Positions 1 to 6,503 of a stretch of DNA of 7,228 nucleotides are shown piece after piece. The notes under the pieces were generated by a model, which worked only from the letters and a program-made list of their open reading frames with translations, searched no databases and had not been told where the DNA came from. The translations under genes were made by a program, and so were the position numbers. Numbering within the stretch: position 1 is the first letter of the stretch; each line of letters begins with the position of its first letter. This DNA comes from Hyphomicrobiales bacterium (GTDB taxonomy: Bacteria > Pseudomonadota > Alphaproteobacteria > Rhizobiales > Beijerinckiaceae). The stretch is from positions 1 through 7,228 of the forward strand of contig PLUH01000338.1 of NCBI GenBank assembly GCA_003164825.1. Reading direction: 5' to 3'.

Positions 1-614
1 TCGAGCTTCGAATCCGGCGCGGGCCGCAGGAGCCTGACCGCCTCATGGGCGTCGACGCCGTCGACGTCGAGCCAGGCGGCGAAGTCCTCACGCTCGAGGA
101 TCGCCGGCATGCGACCGTGCAACTGGCTCATGAGCGCGTTGGCCGCGGTTGTGATGATGAGGGCGGTGTCGATTTCCCCGCCGGTCGGGTCGCAATAGGT
201 CTCGTAGAGGCCGGCGAACCCCATGAGGCCGCGATCGACTGGGCGGACGAGATAGGGGCGCTTCGGCGCGCCGCGCGCGCCGCCCTGCCGCCATTGGTAA
301 AAGCCGTCGGCGATGATGAGACAACGCCGCCGCGTCAGCGCGGCGCGAAAGCTCGGCCTCATCGCCAGCGTCTCGGCGCGGGCGTTGACGAGGAGCGGAA
401 AGGTTTGCGGATCCTTGGCGAAGCCCGGCAGGAACCCCCAGCGCATCAACTGAAAATGCCTTCTGCGGCCGGCGCTGCGCGGCTCGGCGAAGACGACCGG
501 GATCGGTTGGGTCGGGGCGATGTTGAAGCGCGGCGGAAAGTTCGGCGTCTCGGCGAAGCCGAAGAACGCCCGCACCGCCTCGGGCGGCGACGTGATCGCA
601 TAGCGTCCGCACAT
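1..614 (-). CDS. yedK: SRAP (YedK/HMCES-like) abasic-site DNA-protein crosslink protein, C-terminus cut by window edge
   Basis: The reading frame opens at the ATG at 614-612 and stays open for 204 codons to the left edge, so the C-terminus is missing. The protein begins Met-Cys-Gly-Arg-Tyr, the SRAP hallmark: after Met removal Cys2 forms a thiazolidine crosslink with abasic sites in single-stranded DNA, shielding them from cleavage. Other visible family motifs are FNIAPTQ (30-36), RWGFLP (58-63), NARAET (77-82, Asn77 matching the conserved Asn), ADGFYQW (102-108) and HGRMP (166-170, His166 matching the active-site His). Position 107 is Gln (codon CAA), where E. coli YedK and human HMCES have a conserved Glu. 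A purine-rich AGAGGAG (minus strand, 623-617) lies just before the start. The gene is divergent from the acuI-like gene. Family assignment is very secure; retention of full activity is uncertain because of the Glu-to-Gln change. No LexA-type box was found upstream. Confidence 0.95.
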   Translation of the reverse strand, partial: MCGRYAITSPPEAVRAFFGFAETPNFPPRFNIAPTQPIPVVFAEPRSAGRRRHFQLMRWGFLPGFAKDPQTFPLLVNARAETLAMRPSFRAALTRRRCLIIADGFYQWRQGGARGAPKRPYLVRPVDRGLMGFAGLYETYCDPTGGEIDTALIITTAANALMSQLHGRMPAILEREDFAAWLDVDGVDAHEAVRLLRPAPDSKL

Positions 615-634
615 GGCTCCTCTGACTGACGGCG

Positions 635-666
635 TTGACCGCCTCCGCAAATCTCGCCAATAGATT
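635..666 (+). promoter_or_regulatory. Weak candidate promoter for the acuI-like gene
   Basis: In the 85-base region between the divergent SRAP and acuI-like genes, TTGACC (635-640) resembles a -35 box and TAGATT (661-666) resembles a -10 box. The 20-base gap is longer than the usual 16-18, so the pairing is doubtful. An AAGGG ribosome-binding element (688-692) lies 7 bases before the acuI start. No inverted repeat or LexA box was noticed here. Confidence 0.25.
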
Positions 667-699
667 CGCCCCTCCATCGGCGAACTCAAGGGCTTTGGC

Positions 700-1683
700 A
701 TGACGTTCCGCGCCGTTCGAGCCGACAAGACCGACGCCGGGCAAACGGTCCGGTTCGTCGACATGGAGGAAAAGGACCTCATGGACGGCGACGTGACGAT
801 CCGCGTCACCCACTCGACCGTCAACTACAAGGACGGGCTCGCGCTCAGCGGCAAATCGGCGATCATCCGCAGCTTTCCGATGGTGCTCGGCGTCGATTTC
901 GCCGGCATTGTCGAAACGTCGGGCCGGCCGGACTTCGCTCCCGGCGACGAGGTGATCCTGACCGGCCATGGCCTCGGCGAAACCCATTTCGGCGGCTACG
1001 CCGAAAGAGCGCGGGTGAACGGCGACTGGCTGGTCAAGCTGCCGGCGGGCTTGACGCGCGCCGAGGCGATGGCGATCGGCACCGCGGGCTTCACCGCAAT
1101 GCTGGCCCTGATCGCGCTCGAGCAGGCGGGCCTCGAGCCGTCCTTAGGCGCGGCGCTGGTGACGGGGGCGGCCGGAGGCGTCGGCTCGATGGCGATCTCG
1201 CTCCTCGCGGATAAGGGCTGGACGGTGGTCGCCTCGACCGGGCGGCTGGCCGAGACCGGCTATCTCAAGTCGCTTGGGGCGGCCGAGGTGATCGACCGGG
1301 CGACGCTCAGCGCGCCAGGCAGGCCGCTCGGCAAGGAGCGCTGGGCGGCGGCGGTCGACAGCGTCGGCTCGACGACGCTCGCCAACGCTCTCGCGCAGAC
1401 CCGCTACGGCGGCGCGGTCGCGGCCTGCGGCCTCGCGGGGGGCATGGACCTGCCGGCGACGGTCGCGCCGTTCATCCTGCGCGGCGTGTCGCTCTTGGGG
1501 ATCGAGAGCGTCCACTGCCCAGGCCCACGCCGGCTCGAGGCGTGGCGGCGGCTCGCCGCCGACCTCGACCGCGCCAAGCTTGCGGCGATGACCGAGACCA
1601 TTGCGCTGGATCAGGTGTTCGACGCCGGGGCGCGGATCGTGAAGGGCGAGACCCGGGGACGGCTGGTGGTGACGATCCCGTGA
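700..1683 (+). CDS. acuI: Acrylyl-CoA reductase (NADPH), AcuI/YhdH family medium-chain dehydrogenase/reductase
   Basis: This 327-residue protein has the length and layout of the AcuI/YhdH branch of zinc-free medium-chain dehydrogenases/reductases, which reduce acrylyl-CoA to propionyl-CoA with NADPH in the cytoplasm. An N-terminal GroES-like domain carries the family signature STVNYKDGLALSGK (39-52) and PMVLGVDFAG (60-69). The Rossmann domain has the nucleotide-binding loop TGAAGGVGSMA (155-165). The segment LRGVSLLGIES (about 260-270) and the C-terminal GRLVVTIP ending are also typical. Zinc-ligand cysteines are absent, as expected. AAGGG at 688-692 supports the start. The gene is divergent from SRAP and convergent with the LacI-type regulator, so it is probably a single transcription unit. 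No DMSP lyase or propionate gene is adjacent, so a role in detoxifying acrylyl-CoA from general metabolism is inferred rather than shown. A related quinone-oxidoreductase activity is the alternative. Confidence 0.9.
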   Translation: MTFRAVRADKTDAGQTVRFVDMEEKDLMDGDVTIRVTHSTVNYKDGLALSGKSAIIRSFPMVLGVDFAGIVETSGRPDFAPGDEVILTGHGLGETHFGGYAERARVNGDWLVKLPAGLTRAEAMAIGTAGFTAMLALIALEQAGLEPSLGAALVTGAAGGVGSMAISLLADKGWTVVASTGRLAETGYLKSLGAAEVIDRATLSAPGRPLGKERWAAAVDSVGSTTLANALAQTRYGGAVAACGLAGGMDLPATVAPFILRGVSLLGIESVHCPGPRRLEAWRRLAADLDRAKLAAMTETIALDQVFDAGARIVKGETRGRLVVTIP

Positions 1684-1798
1684 GGGACGGGGGCGAAAGG
1701 GCGACGGCGCAGGAGCATTTCATCGACCTCTGCCGGCTGTTCGATCATCGGACGCCCGCTGAGGACGATCCCGCCGGCGATCATTCCGCCAAGCCCCC

Positions 1799-2812
1799 TC
1801 AGCCGGCCTTCCAGGGCGCGCAACTGTCGCCGACGACGAGGGAAGAGGGGAAGACCACGGTGCGGCCTTCTTCGTCGCGCGCGTTCTTGATCCGGTCGAC
1901 AAGCAGCCTGACCGCTTCGTTGACCATGTCGACGATCGGATGCTCTGTCCGGGTGAGGACCGGCTTAAGGCCGCGGACGCCGGGAATGTTGTCGGTCGAG
2001 GCGACCGATAGATCCTCCGGGCACCTGAGGCCGAGGTCCGAAATCGCCCGCATGACGCCAAGCGCCATGAGGCCGTTGGCGACATAAAGCGCGGTCGGCC
2101 GGTCCGGCTGGCCGAGCAGGCTGCGGGCGGCGGAATAGGCGACGTCCTCGCGAAACTCGCCCGGACGCACGAACCGGCTGTCGAGCGCAAGCCCCTTGGC
2201 GGCGAGCGCGGCCTGCATGCCCTCCATCCGGGCGCGTCCGGTGCTGACGTGGAGCGGCCCGTTGATCGCGCCGATGCGGCTGTGACCGAGGTCGATCAGA
2301 TAGTTGGTCGCCTGCTGCGCGGCGGCGAAATTGTCGATCGTCACCGCATCCAGGCGGTTGTCGTCGAAGGCGCGGCCGAACAGCACCATCGGCGTGCGCC
2401 GGCCCTCCGTCTCCCGCGCCGCGGCGGGAAGCGCGTTGCTGACCGGGACGAGGATGAGGCCCTCGCAGTGAAGCATCCTGAGGCGGGCGAGGATGCGTTT
2501 TTCGGCGTCGGGATTCTCGTCGCTGTTGCAGACGACGAGCGAATAACCCCATCCGGCGACCGCCGCTTCCGCCGCGCAGACAACGCGGCCGTAGAACGGG
2601 TTGGCGAGGTCGGCGACGACGATCGCCACGAGGTCGCTTCGGCCGCGGCGCAGGTTGCGCGCGACCTGCGAGGGGGCGAAGCCCAGTTCCCGCACGGCGT
2701 CCAGCACCCTCGCCCGCAAGGCGGGGCTCACATAGGCGGAGTCGTTGACGACCGCCGAGACGGTCGCAACCGACACTTCCGCCGCCCTGGCGACATCCCT
2801 GATCGTCGCCAT
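1799..2812 (-). CDS. LacI-family transcriptional regulator of the adjacent ABC transport operon
   Basis: The 337-residue product has the usual LacI-family length. It begins MATIRDVARAAEVSVATVS, the N-terminal helix-turn-helix (about 4-23), followed by the hinge helix SQVARNLRRGRS (48-59) with Leu54 at the position that wedges open the central CpG step of LacI-type operators. The rest is a periplasmic-binding-protein-like effector domain, with DLANPFYGRVV (about 68-78), VTIDNFAAAQQATNYLIDLGHSRIGAI (about 156-182) and the STDNIPGVRG region near 271-280. It is divergent from the binding-protein operon and separated from it by 176 bases holding two matching operator-like repeats, one only 4 bases before its own start codon. 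This suggests it represses both the operon and itself. No strong ribosome-binding site precedes the ATG, but the canonical N-terminus fixes the start. The inducer is unknown; a sugar or sugar derivative carried by the neighbouring transporter is the likely class. Confidence 0.95.
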   Translation of the reverse strand: MATIRDVARAAEVSVATVSAVVNDSAYVSPALRARVLDAVRELGFAPSQVARNLRRGRSDLVAIVVADLANPFYGRVVCAAEAAVAGWGYSLVVCNSDENPDAEKRILARLRMLHCEGLILVPVSNALPAAARETEGRRTPMVLFGRAFDDNRLDAVTIDNFAAAQQATNYLIDLGHSRIGAINGPLHVSTGRARMEGMQAALAAKGLALDSRFVRPGEFREDVAYSAARSLLGQPDRPTALYVANGLMALGVMRAISDLGLRCPEDLSVASTDNIPGVRGLKPVLTRTEHPIVDMVNEAVRLLVDRIKNARDEEGRTVVFPSSLVVGDSCAPWKAG

Positions 2813-2816
2813 TGCC

Positions 2817-2834
2817 GTCAGCTAATCGTTTCGC
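2817..2834. promoter_or_regulatory. Putative LacI-family operator O1 (regulator-proximal)
   Basis: GTCAGCTAATCGTTTCGC contains the pseudo-palindrome GCTAATC/GTTTCGC centred on CG at 2827/2828, with 5 of 7 positions symmetric. It matches the reverse complement of 2953-2970 at 16 of 18 positions. A central CG dyad is typical of LacI-family sites. The site lies in the leader of the regulator gene, 4 bases from its start codon, so binding there would be autoregulatory. This is inferred from the repeat, not from binding data. Confidence 0.75.
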
Positions 2835-2924
2835 CAGCCACAAGATTCCACAGGCGTTACTCCCATTGCTTGAATACCCTTTGATTCCGAGCGAAAGAAG
2901 GCTTACGCTATCCGGACCCTTCGC

Positions 2925-2954
2925 TTGCTCCAGCCGGTCTTGGCGCAGTATAGC
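2925..2954 (+). promoter_or_regulatory. Candidate promoter of the transport operon
   Basis: TTGCTC (2925-2930) could serve as a -35 element and TATAGC (2949-2954) as a -10 element, 18 bases apart. The -10 end overlaps the start of operator copy O2, and the predicted transcript start (about 2960) would fall inside the operator, a classic arrangement for repression by steric block. The -35 match is only 3 of 6, so the call is tentative. Confidence 0.45.
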
Positions 2955-2970
2955 GAAACGGTTAGCAGAC
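2953..2970. promoter_or_regulatory. Putative LacI-family operator O2 (operon-proximal)
   Basis: GCGAAACGGTTAGCAGAC is the inverted second copy of the element at 2817-2834, with two mismatches. Its 14-base core GCGAAAC/GGTTAGC is centred on CG at 2959/2960. The two dyad centres are 132 bases apart, far enough for looping by a tetrameric repressor. The site lies between the candidate -10 box and the ribosome-binding site of the binding-protein gene. Confidence 0.75.
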
Positions 2971-2977
2971 AGAACCA

Positions 2978-2983
2978 GGGAGG
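2978..2983 (+). promoter_or_regulatory. Strong ribosome-binding site deciding the binding-protein start
   Basis: GGGAGG lies 5 bases before the ATG at 2989. The same frame is open back to an ATG at 2812, but that upstream part crosses both operators and the promoter, has no such site, and would bury the signal peptide 59 residues inside the protein. The start at 2989 is therefore preferred. Confidence 0.85.
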
Positions 2984-2988
2984 TAAAC

Positions 2989-3930
2989 ATGAACCTGTCT
3001 TGCGTCCTCGGCGCCGCGGCGCTCTCGCTCATGGCCGCGGTCCCCGCTTTCGCCGCCGACCAGCCGCTCGTCGGCATCGTCTCCATCTCCGCGACCGAAG
3101 CCAACAACGCGCGTTACATCGCCGGCGCTCAGTCCGCGGCGAAGGACATTGGCTGGCAGGTCTCGGTGGTGGACGCGGCCGGCAACGCCGATCAGGCCAA
3201 CGCCGCGATCCAGAATTTCGTCCAGCGCGGAGCTGCCGCGATCGTCGACATGGTCTTTCCCTATACGTCCATCGGGGCCGGCCTCGCGGCCGCGAAGGCC
3301 GCCAACATCCCGGTCGTCACCTGGGGCGGCGGGCTTGGAGGCTCGGTCGCCGCGACCAACGGCTCGGGCGGCCCGATGACGGTCCCGGTCAACGAGCTCT
3401 TGATCAAGAACATTGACGGCAAGGGCTCGCTGCTGGAACTTACCTACCATACCGGCGAAGTCTGCCGGAACCGCGAGATCGAGCTCGACAATGCGCTGAA
3501 AGCCCATCCCGACATCAAGGCGACCAAGAATGAGGTCCGCATTCCCGGCTATTTCGAGGACGGCGCGCAATACGCCAACGCCTGGCTCGCTTCGCATCCC
3601 GCGGGCCGGGAGAACCTCGCGATCTGGGGCTGCTGGGACGACCCCTCGATCGGCGCGATCGGCGCGCTCAGGAGCCAGAACCGCAATGACGTTAAGGTCT
3701 ATGGGGTGAACGGCAACGCGCAGGCGCTCGAGGACATCAAGAAGGGACTGATGACGGCGACCGCCTGGCAGGACAGCTACACGGAGGGCTCAAATATGAT
3801 TAAGCTCCTCCCCGAGATCGTGAAGGCGGGCGCGGGCTGGACGCCGAAGGCCGTCGAGGTGCCGGCCGTACTGGTGTCGTCGGAAAATATCGACAAGTTC
3901 CTCGCCGATCACCCCGCCGCCCTGAAGTAA
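2989..3930 (+). CDS. Periplasmic sugar-type substrate-binding protein (Peripla_BP_4, CUT2/ribose-like ABC importer)
   Basis: Starting at the ATG with the GGGAGG site, the product is 313 residues, the normal size for RbsB-like proteins. Residues 1-22 form a hydrophobic signal peptide ending AFA before ADQP, so the mature protein is periplasmic. The first lobe starts LVGIVSISATEANNARYIAG (27-46), followed by AANADQAN-like residues near 64-71 and IPVVTWGGG (107-115). The second lobe includes NLAIWGCWDDPSIGAIGAL (209-227) and VKVYGVNGNAQALEDIKKG (235-253). Two cysteines (159 and 215) in the mature part might pair. The signal's n-region (Met-Asn-Leu-Ser-Cys) has no Lys or Arg, which is unusual. 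Cys5 is too close to the start to be a lipobox cysteine. The protein should deliver its ligand to the permease and ATPase encoded directly downstream. The ligand cannot be read from sequence; aromatic residues Trp112, Trp214 and Trp216 fit a carbohydrate-like ligand. Confidence 0.93.
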   Translation: MNLSCVLGAAALSLMAAVPAFAADQPLVGIVSISATEANNARYIAGAQSAAKDIGWQVSVVDAAGNADQANAAIQNFVQRGAAAIVDMVFPYTSIGAGLAAAKAANIPVVTWGGGLGGSVAATNGSGGPMTVPVNELLIKNIDGKGSLLELTYHTGEVCRNREIELDNALKAHPDIKATKNEVRIPGYFEDGAQYANAWLASHPAGRENLAIWGCWDDPSIGAIGALRSQNRNDVKVYGVNGNAQALEDIKKGLMTATAWQDSYTEGSNMIKLLPEIVKAGAGWTPKAVEVPAVLVSSENIDKFLADHPAALK

Positions 3931-3943
3931 CGCGAAAGGCGCA

Positions 3944-5500
3944 ATGAACGCTCTCTCGAAGGATGTGGGGACGCCGGAATTGTCCCCGCTTATCGCGGCC
4001 AGGGGGTTGCGAAAGTCCTTCGGGGGCGCGCAGGCGCTGAAAGATGCTTCGCTGTCCATTCTGCCGGGCGAGGTTCACGGGCTCGTCGGCGCCAATGGCG
4101 CGGGCAAATCGACCTTCATCCGCATCCTCGCCGGCCTCCTCAAGCCGGACGCGGGCGAGATCCTGGTGGACGGGCGGCCGTTCGTCGCAGCCTCCCCGCA
4201 CCACGCAGGCGAAGCGGGTTTGAGCTTCATCCACCAGGAACTCGCCCTCGTTCCCGACATGACGGTGATCGAAAACATCATGCTCGGCCTGCCGAAGCGC
4301 ACGCGGCTTGGCTGGGTGGACTGGACAGCGACGGCGCGGGAGGCGGTCCCGGTCGCCCGCCGCGTCGGGGTCGCGGCCCCGCTCGATGCGAAAGTGAAGG
4401 GGCTTTCGACCGCCGAGAACTGGCTCATCAGCATAGCGCGGGCGCTCATCCGCAAGTCGCGCCTCATCGTGATGGACGAACCGACGGCGGCGCTGTCGGT
4501 CGCGGAAAGCGACCGGCTGTTCGAAATCATTCGCGGCGTGCGCGCGTCAGGCGTGGCGGTGCTTTACGTCTCGCACCGGCTCGATGAAGTGCTCGACCTT
4601 TGCCAGCGCGTCTCCGTGTTCCGCGATGGCCGCTCGGTCGCCGAGCTCGCAGGCGGCGCCTTGAACAGACGCGCCCTGGTCGAGGCGATCATCGGACGGG
4701 AGCAGACGGCCGAGCGAGTGGTTGGCCGCGCGTCGGCAGGGCCGGGGAAGACGGTGCTTTCGGTTCGCGGCCTTACCCGAGCGCCCAAGGTCAGGGATGT
4801 CAGTTTCGATCTTCGCCGGGGCGAGGTGCTCGGCCTCGGCGGCCTCGTCGGAGCGGGCCGAAGCGAGCTTGCGCGGCTCGTTTTCGGCGCCGACCGGCCG
4901 GAGAGCGGGACGATGACCCTCGAAGGCGCGACCTTTGAGCCGCGCGATTGCTCTGACGCGGTCAAGGCGGGGATCGGCTTCGTTCCGGAGGAGCGGCGCG
5001 CCGACGGGCTGGTCCTGACCAAGAGCGTCGCGTTCAACGTCGGCCTCGCCAATTTGGGTTCGCTCGTTTTCAGTCCCTGGCTGCCCTTCATCGTCGGAGG
5101 GCGGCGCCGCTCGCTCGCGCAGGCGATGGTCCGCGACCTCGCGATCAAGACGCCGGACATCGAAACCCCGGTTGGCAAGCTGAGCGGGGGAAACCAGCAG
5201 AAGGTCCTGATCGGCCGCTGGCTCGGCGTGAAGCCGAAGGTTCTGATCCTCGACGAGCCGACGCGCGGGGTCGACATCGGGGCGCGCGGCGAGATTCACC
5301 GCCTGTTGCGCAACCTCGCGCAGGGCGGAATGGCGGTGCTCGTGATATCCTCGGAGCCGGAGGAATTGCCTGATCTCTGCGACCGCGTGCTGGTCATGGC
5401 GGGGGGACGCATCGTCCGCGACTTGAGCGGGGAGGCGATAACCCGGCACGGGATCATCGCGGCGAGTTACGCCGACGCCCAGGAACGGATCCACGCATGA
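3944..5500 (+). CDS. Double-domain sugar-type ABC transporter ATPase (RbsA/XylG/MglA-like)
   Basis: The 518-residue protein consists of two fused nucleotide-binding domains, as in ribose, xylose and galactoside importers, and works at the inner membrane face. Domain 1 has Walker A GANGAGKST (49-57), Q-loop Gln98, Walker B LIVMDE (174-179) and H-loop His211. Its signature is the unusual LSTAEN (154-159) rather than LSxGQ or LSxAQQ. Domain 2 has the degenerate Walker A expected in this family, GLVGAGRSE (300-308, Lys replaced by Arg306), with an intact LSGGNQQ signature (413-419), Walker B VLILDE (433-438) and Ser-Glu (470-471) in place of the switch His. One catalytically competent site is thus expected. 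The start follows AAAGG (3935-3939) and lies 13 bases after the binding-protein stop. Its end overlaps the permease start by ATGA, suggesting translational coupling. Substrate specificity is not encoded here. Confidence 0.95.
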   Translation: MNALSKDVGTPELSPLIAARGLRKSFGGAQALKDASLSILPGEVHGLVGANGAGKSTFIRILAGLLKPDAGEILVDGRPFVAASPHHAGEAGLSFIHQELALVPDMTVIENIMLGLPKRTRLGWVDWTATAREAVPVARRVGVAAPLDAKVKGLSTAENWLISIARALIRKSRLIVMDEPTAALSVAESDRLFEIIRGVRASGVAVLYVSHRLDEVLDLCQRVSVFRDGRSVAELAGGALNRRALVEAIIGREQTAERVVGRASAGPGKTVLSVRGLTRAPKVRDVSFDLRRGEVLGLGGLVGAGRSELARLVFGADRPESGTMTLEGATFEPRDCSDAVKAGIGFVPEERRADGLVLTKSVAFNVGLANLGSLVFSPWLPFIVGGRRRSLAQAMVRDLAIKTPDIETPVGKLSGGNQQKVLIGRWLGVKPKVLILDEPTRGVDIGARGEIHRLLRNLAQGGMAVLVISSEPEELPDLCDRVLVMAGGRIVRDLSGEAITRHGIIAASYADAQERIHA

Positions 5501-6492
5501 GCGACATCACCTTGTCCGCGCGCCAGCTCTCGCCTTCGGCGAAGGCGGCTCTCGGGGTCTTCGCCCGCTACGGTACGGTGATCGGGCTTGCGGCGATGAT
5601 CGCGGCCTTTTCCATCCTATCGCCGGACGCGTTTCCGACCGTCAACAATTTCGTCAACGTCCTAAACCAGACGTCGCTCGCGATGATCATCGCCGGGGGC
5701 CTCACGCTCGCCGTGATCGTCGGCGAGCTCGATCTCTCGATCGGCTATGCCGCGAGCCTGCATGGCGTGCTGGTGACCGGGCTCATCGTTCAGACGAAGC
5801 TTCCCGTGCCGCTCGCGATCGTGGTCGTGCTCATGCTCGGCGCGGTTATCGGAATCGTCAACGGCCTCATCGTGACGAAATTGCGCGTCAATTCGGTGAT
5901 CGCGACTCTAGGCGTCGGGACCATCATTGTCGGGCTCTCCTTCGCCTATTCCGCCGGCGTTCCGATCGCGGCCGGGGTGCCGGACGAATTTCTCGACCTC
6001 GCGCTCGGCCGCTGGCTGTTCGGCGTCCCGAACCCGATCATTGTGATGGCGCTCGTCCTCGGCGCGCTCTGGGCTCTGGTCGAACGCACCTCGATCGGCC
6101 AGGAGATCCAGGCCGTTGGCGGCAATCCCTCGGCGGCGCGGCTCGCCGGCATAAATGTCGACCGCATCAAGATCATCGGCTTTGTCATTTCCGGCGTCTG
6201 CGCGGCCCTAACCGGGATCCTGCTCGCATCGCGCCTCGGCAGCGGAACCGCCAGCGCGGCCGATTCCTATCTCCTCAGCGCTTTCGCCGCGGTCTTCCTC
6301 GGCTCGGCGACCTTGCGCGACGGCGAATTCCATGTCTTCGGGACATTCGTCGGCGCGCTGATCATCGCCTTCGGCTTCAACGGCCTCAACATTTTCGGCG
6401 CGCCGACCTTTTCGCAATATATGTTCCAGGGCGCGATTCTGATCGTCGCGGTCGGCCTCTCGAGCCTCGGCCGCATGCTGGCCGAAACCTGA
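5497..6492 (+). CDS. Sugar-type ABC transporter permease (RbsC-like, CUT2 family)
   Basis: This 331-residue, highly hydrophobic protein has about eight to ten likely membrane segments, including 27-42, 62-76, 106-126, 131-152, 181-195, 226-246, 259-270, 281-299 and 308-324. It carries the CUT2 permease motif GELDLSIG (76-83, the family's GGIDLSVG) and the cytoplasmic coupling segment AVGGNPSAARLAGINVDRIK (206-225), which contacts the ATPase. The late segment AAVFLGSATLRDGEF (264-278) followed by FGTFVGALI is also typical. Only one permease gene is present, consistent with a homodimeric channel. The ATG overlaps the ATPase stop codon by 4 bases, so translation is probably coupled. It imports whatever the upstream binding protein captures. 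Confidence 0.95.
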   Translation: MSDITLSARQLSPSAKAALGVFARYGTVIGLAAMIAAFSILSPDAFPTVNNFVNVLNQTSLAMIIAGGLTLAVIVGELDLSIGYAASLHGVLVTGLIVQTKLPVPLAIVVVLMLGAVIGIVNGLIVTKLRVNSVIATLGVGTIIVGLSFAYSAGVPIAAGVPDEFLDLALGRWLFGVPNPIIVMALVLGALWALVERTSIGQEIQAVGGNPSAARLAGINVDRIKIIGFVISGVCAALTGILLASRLGSGTASAADSYLLSAFAAVFLGSATLRDGEFHVFGTFVGALIIAFGFNGLNIFGAPTFSQYMFQGAILIVAVGLSSLGRMLAET

Positions 6493-6503
6493 GGAATTGA
6501 GGC

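Noticed and set aside
705..718. GTTC-N6-GTTC resembling the alphaproteobacterial LexA box
   Set aside because: The spacer is 6 bases rather than the 7 of GTTC-N7-GTTC, and it lies inside the acuI coding start, not upstream of the SRAP gene.
88..987. 299-codon minus-strand open frame antisense to acuI and in another frame of SRAP
   Set aside because: Its composition is low in hydrophobics and rich in Arg, Ala and Asp, typical of shadow frames, and both underlying genes are clear family members.
1684..1798. Possible bidirectional terminator between the convergent acuI and LacI-type genes
   Set aside because: Short GC-rich dyads such as GATCCCGCCGGCGATC are present, but no T-run follows on either strand, so a factor-independent terminator cannot be supported.
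1611..1823. Small minus-strand open frame across the acuI end and the intergenic gap
   Set aside because: It overlaps acuI and the end of the regulator gene, has no recognisable domain or ribosome-binding site, and long antisense frames are common in DNA this GC-rich.
2812..2988. N-terminal extension of the binding-protein reading frame from an ATG at 2812
   Set aside because: It would run through both operators and the promoter, lacks a ribosome-binding site and places the signal peptide 59 residues inside the protein; the GGGAGG site before 2989 decides the start.
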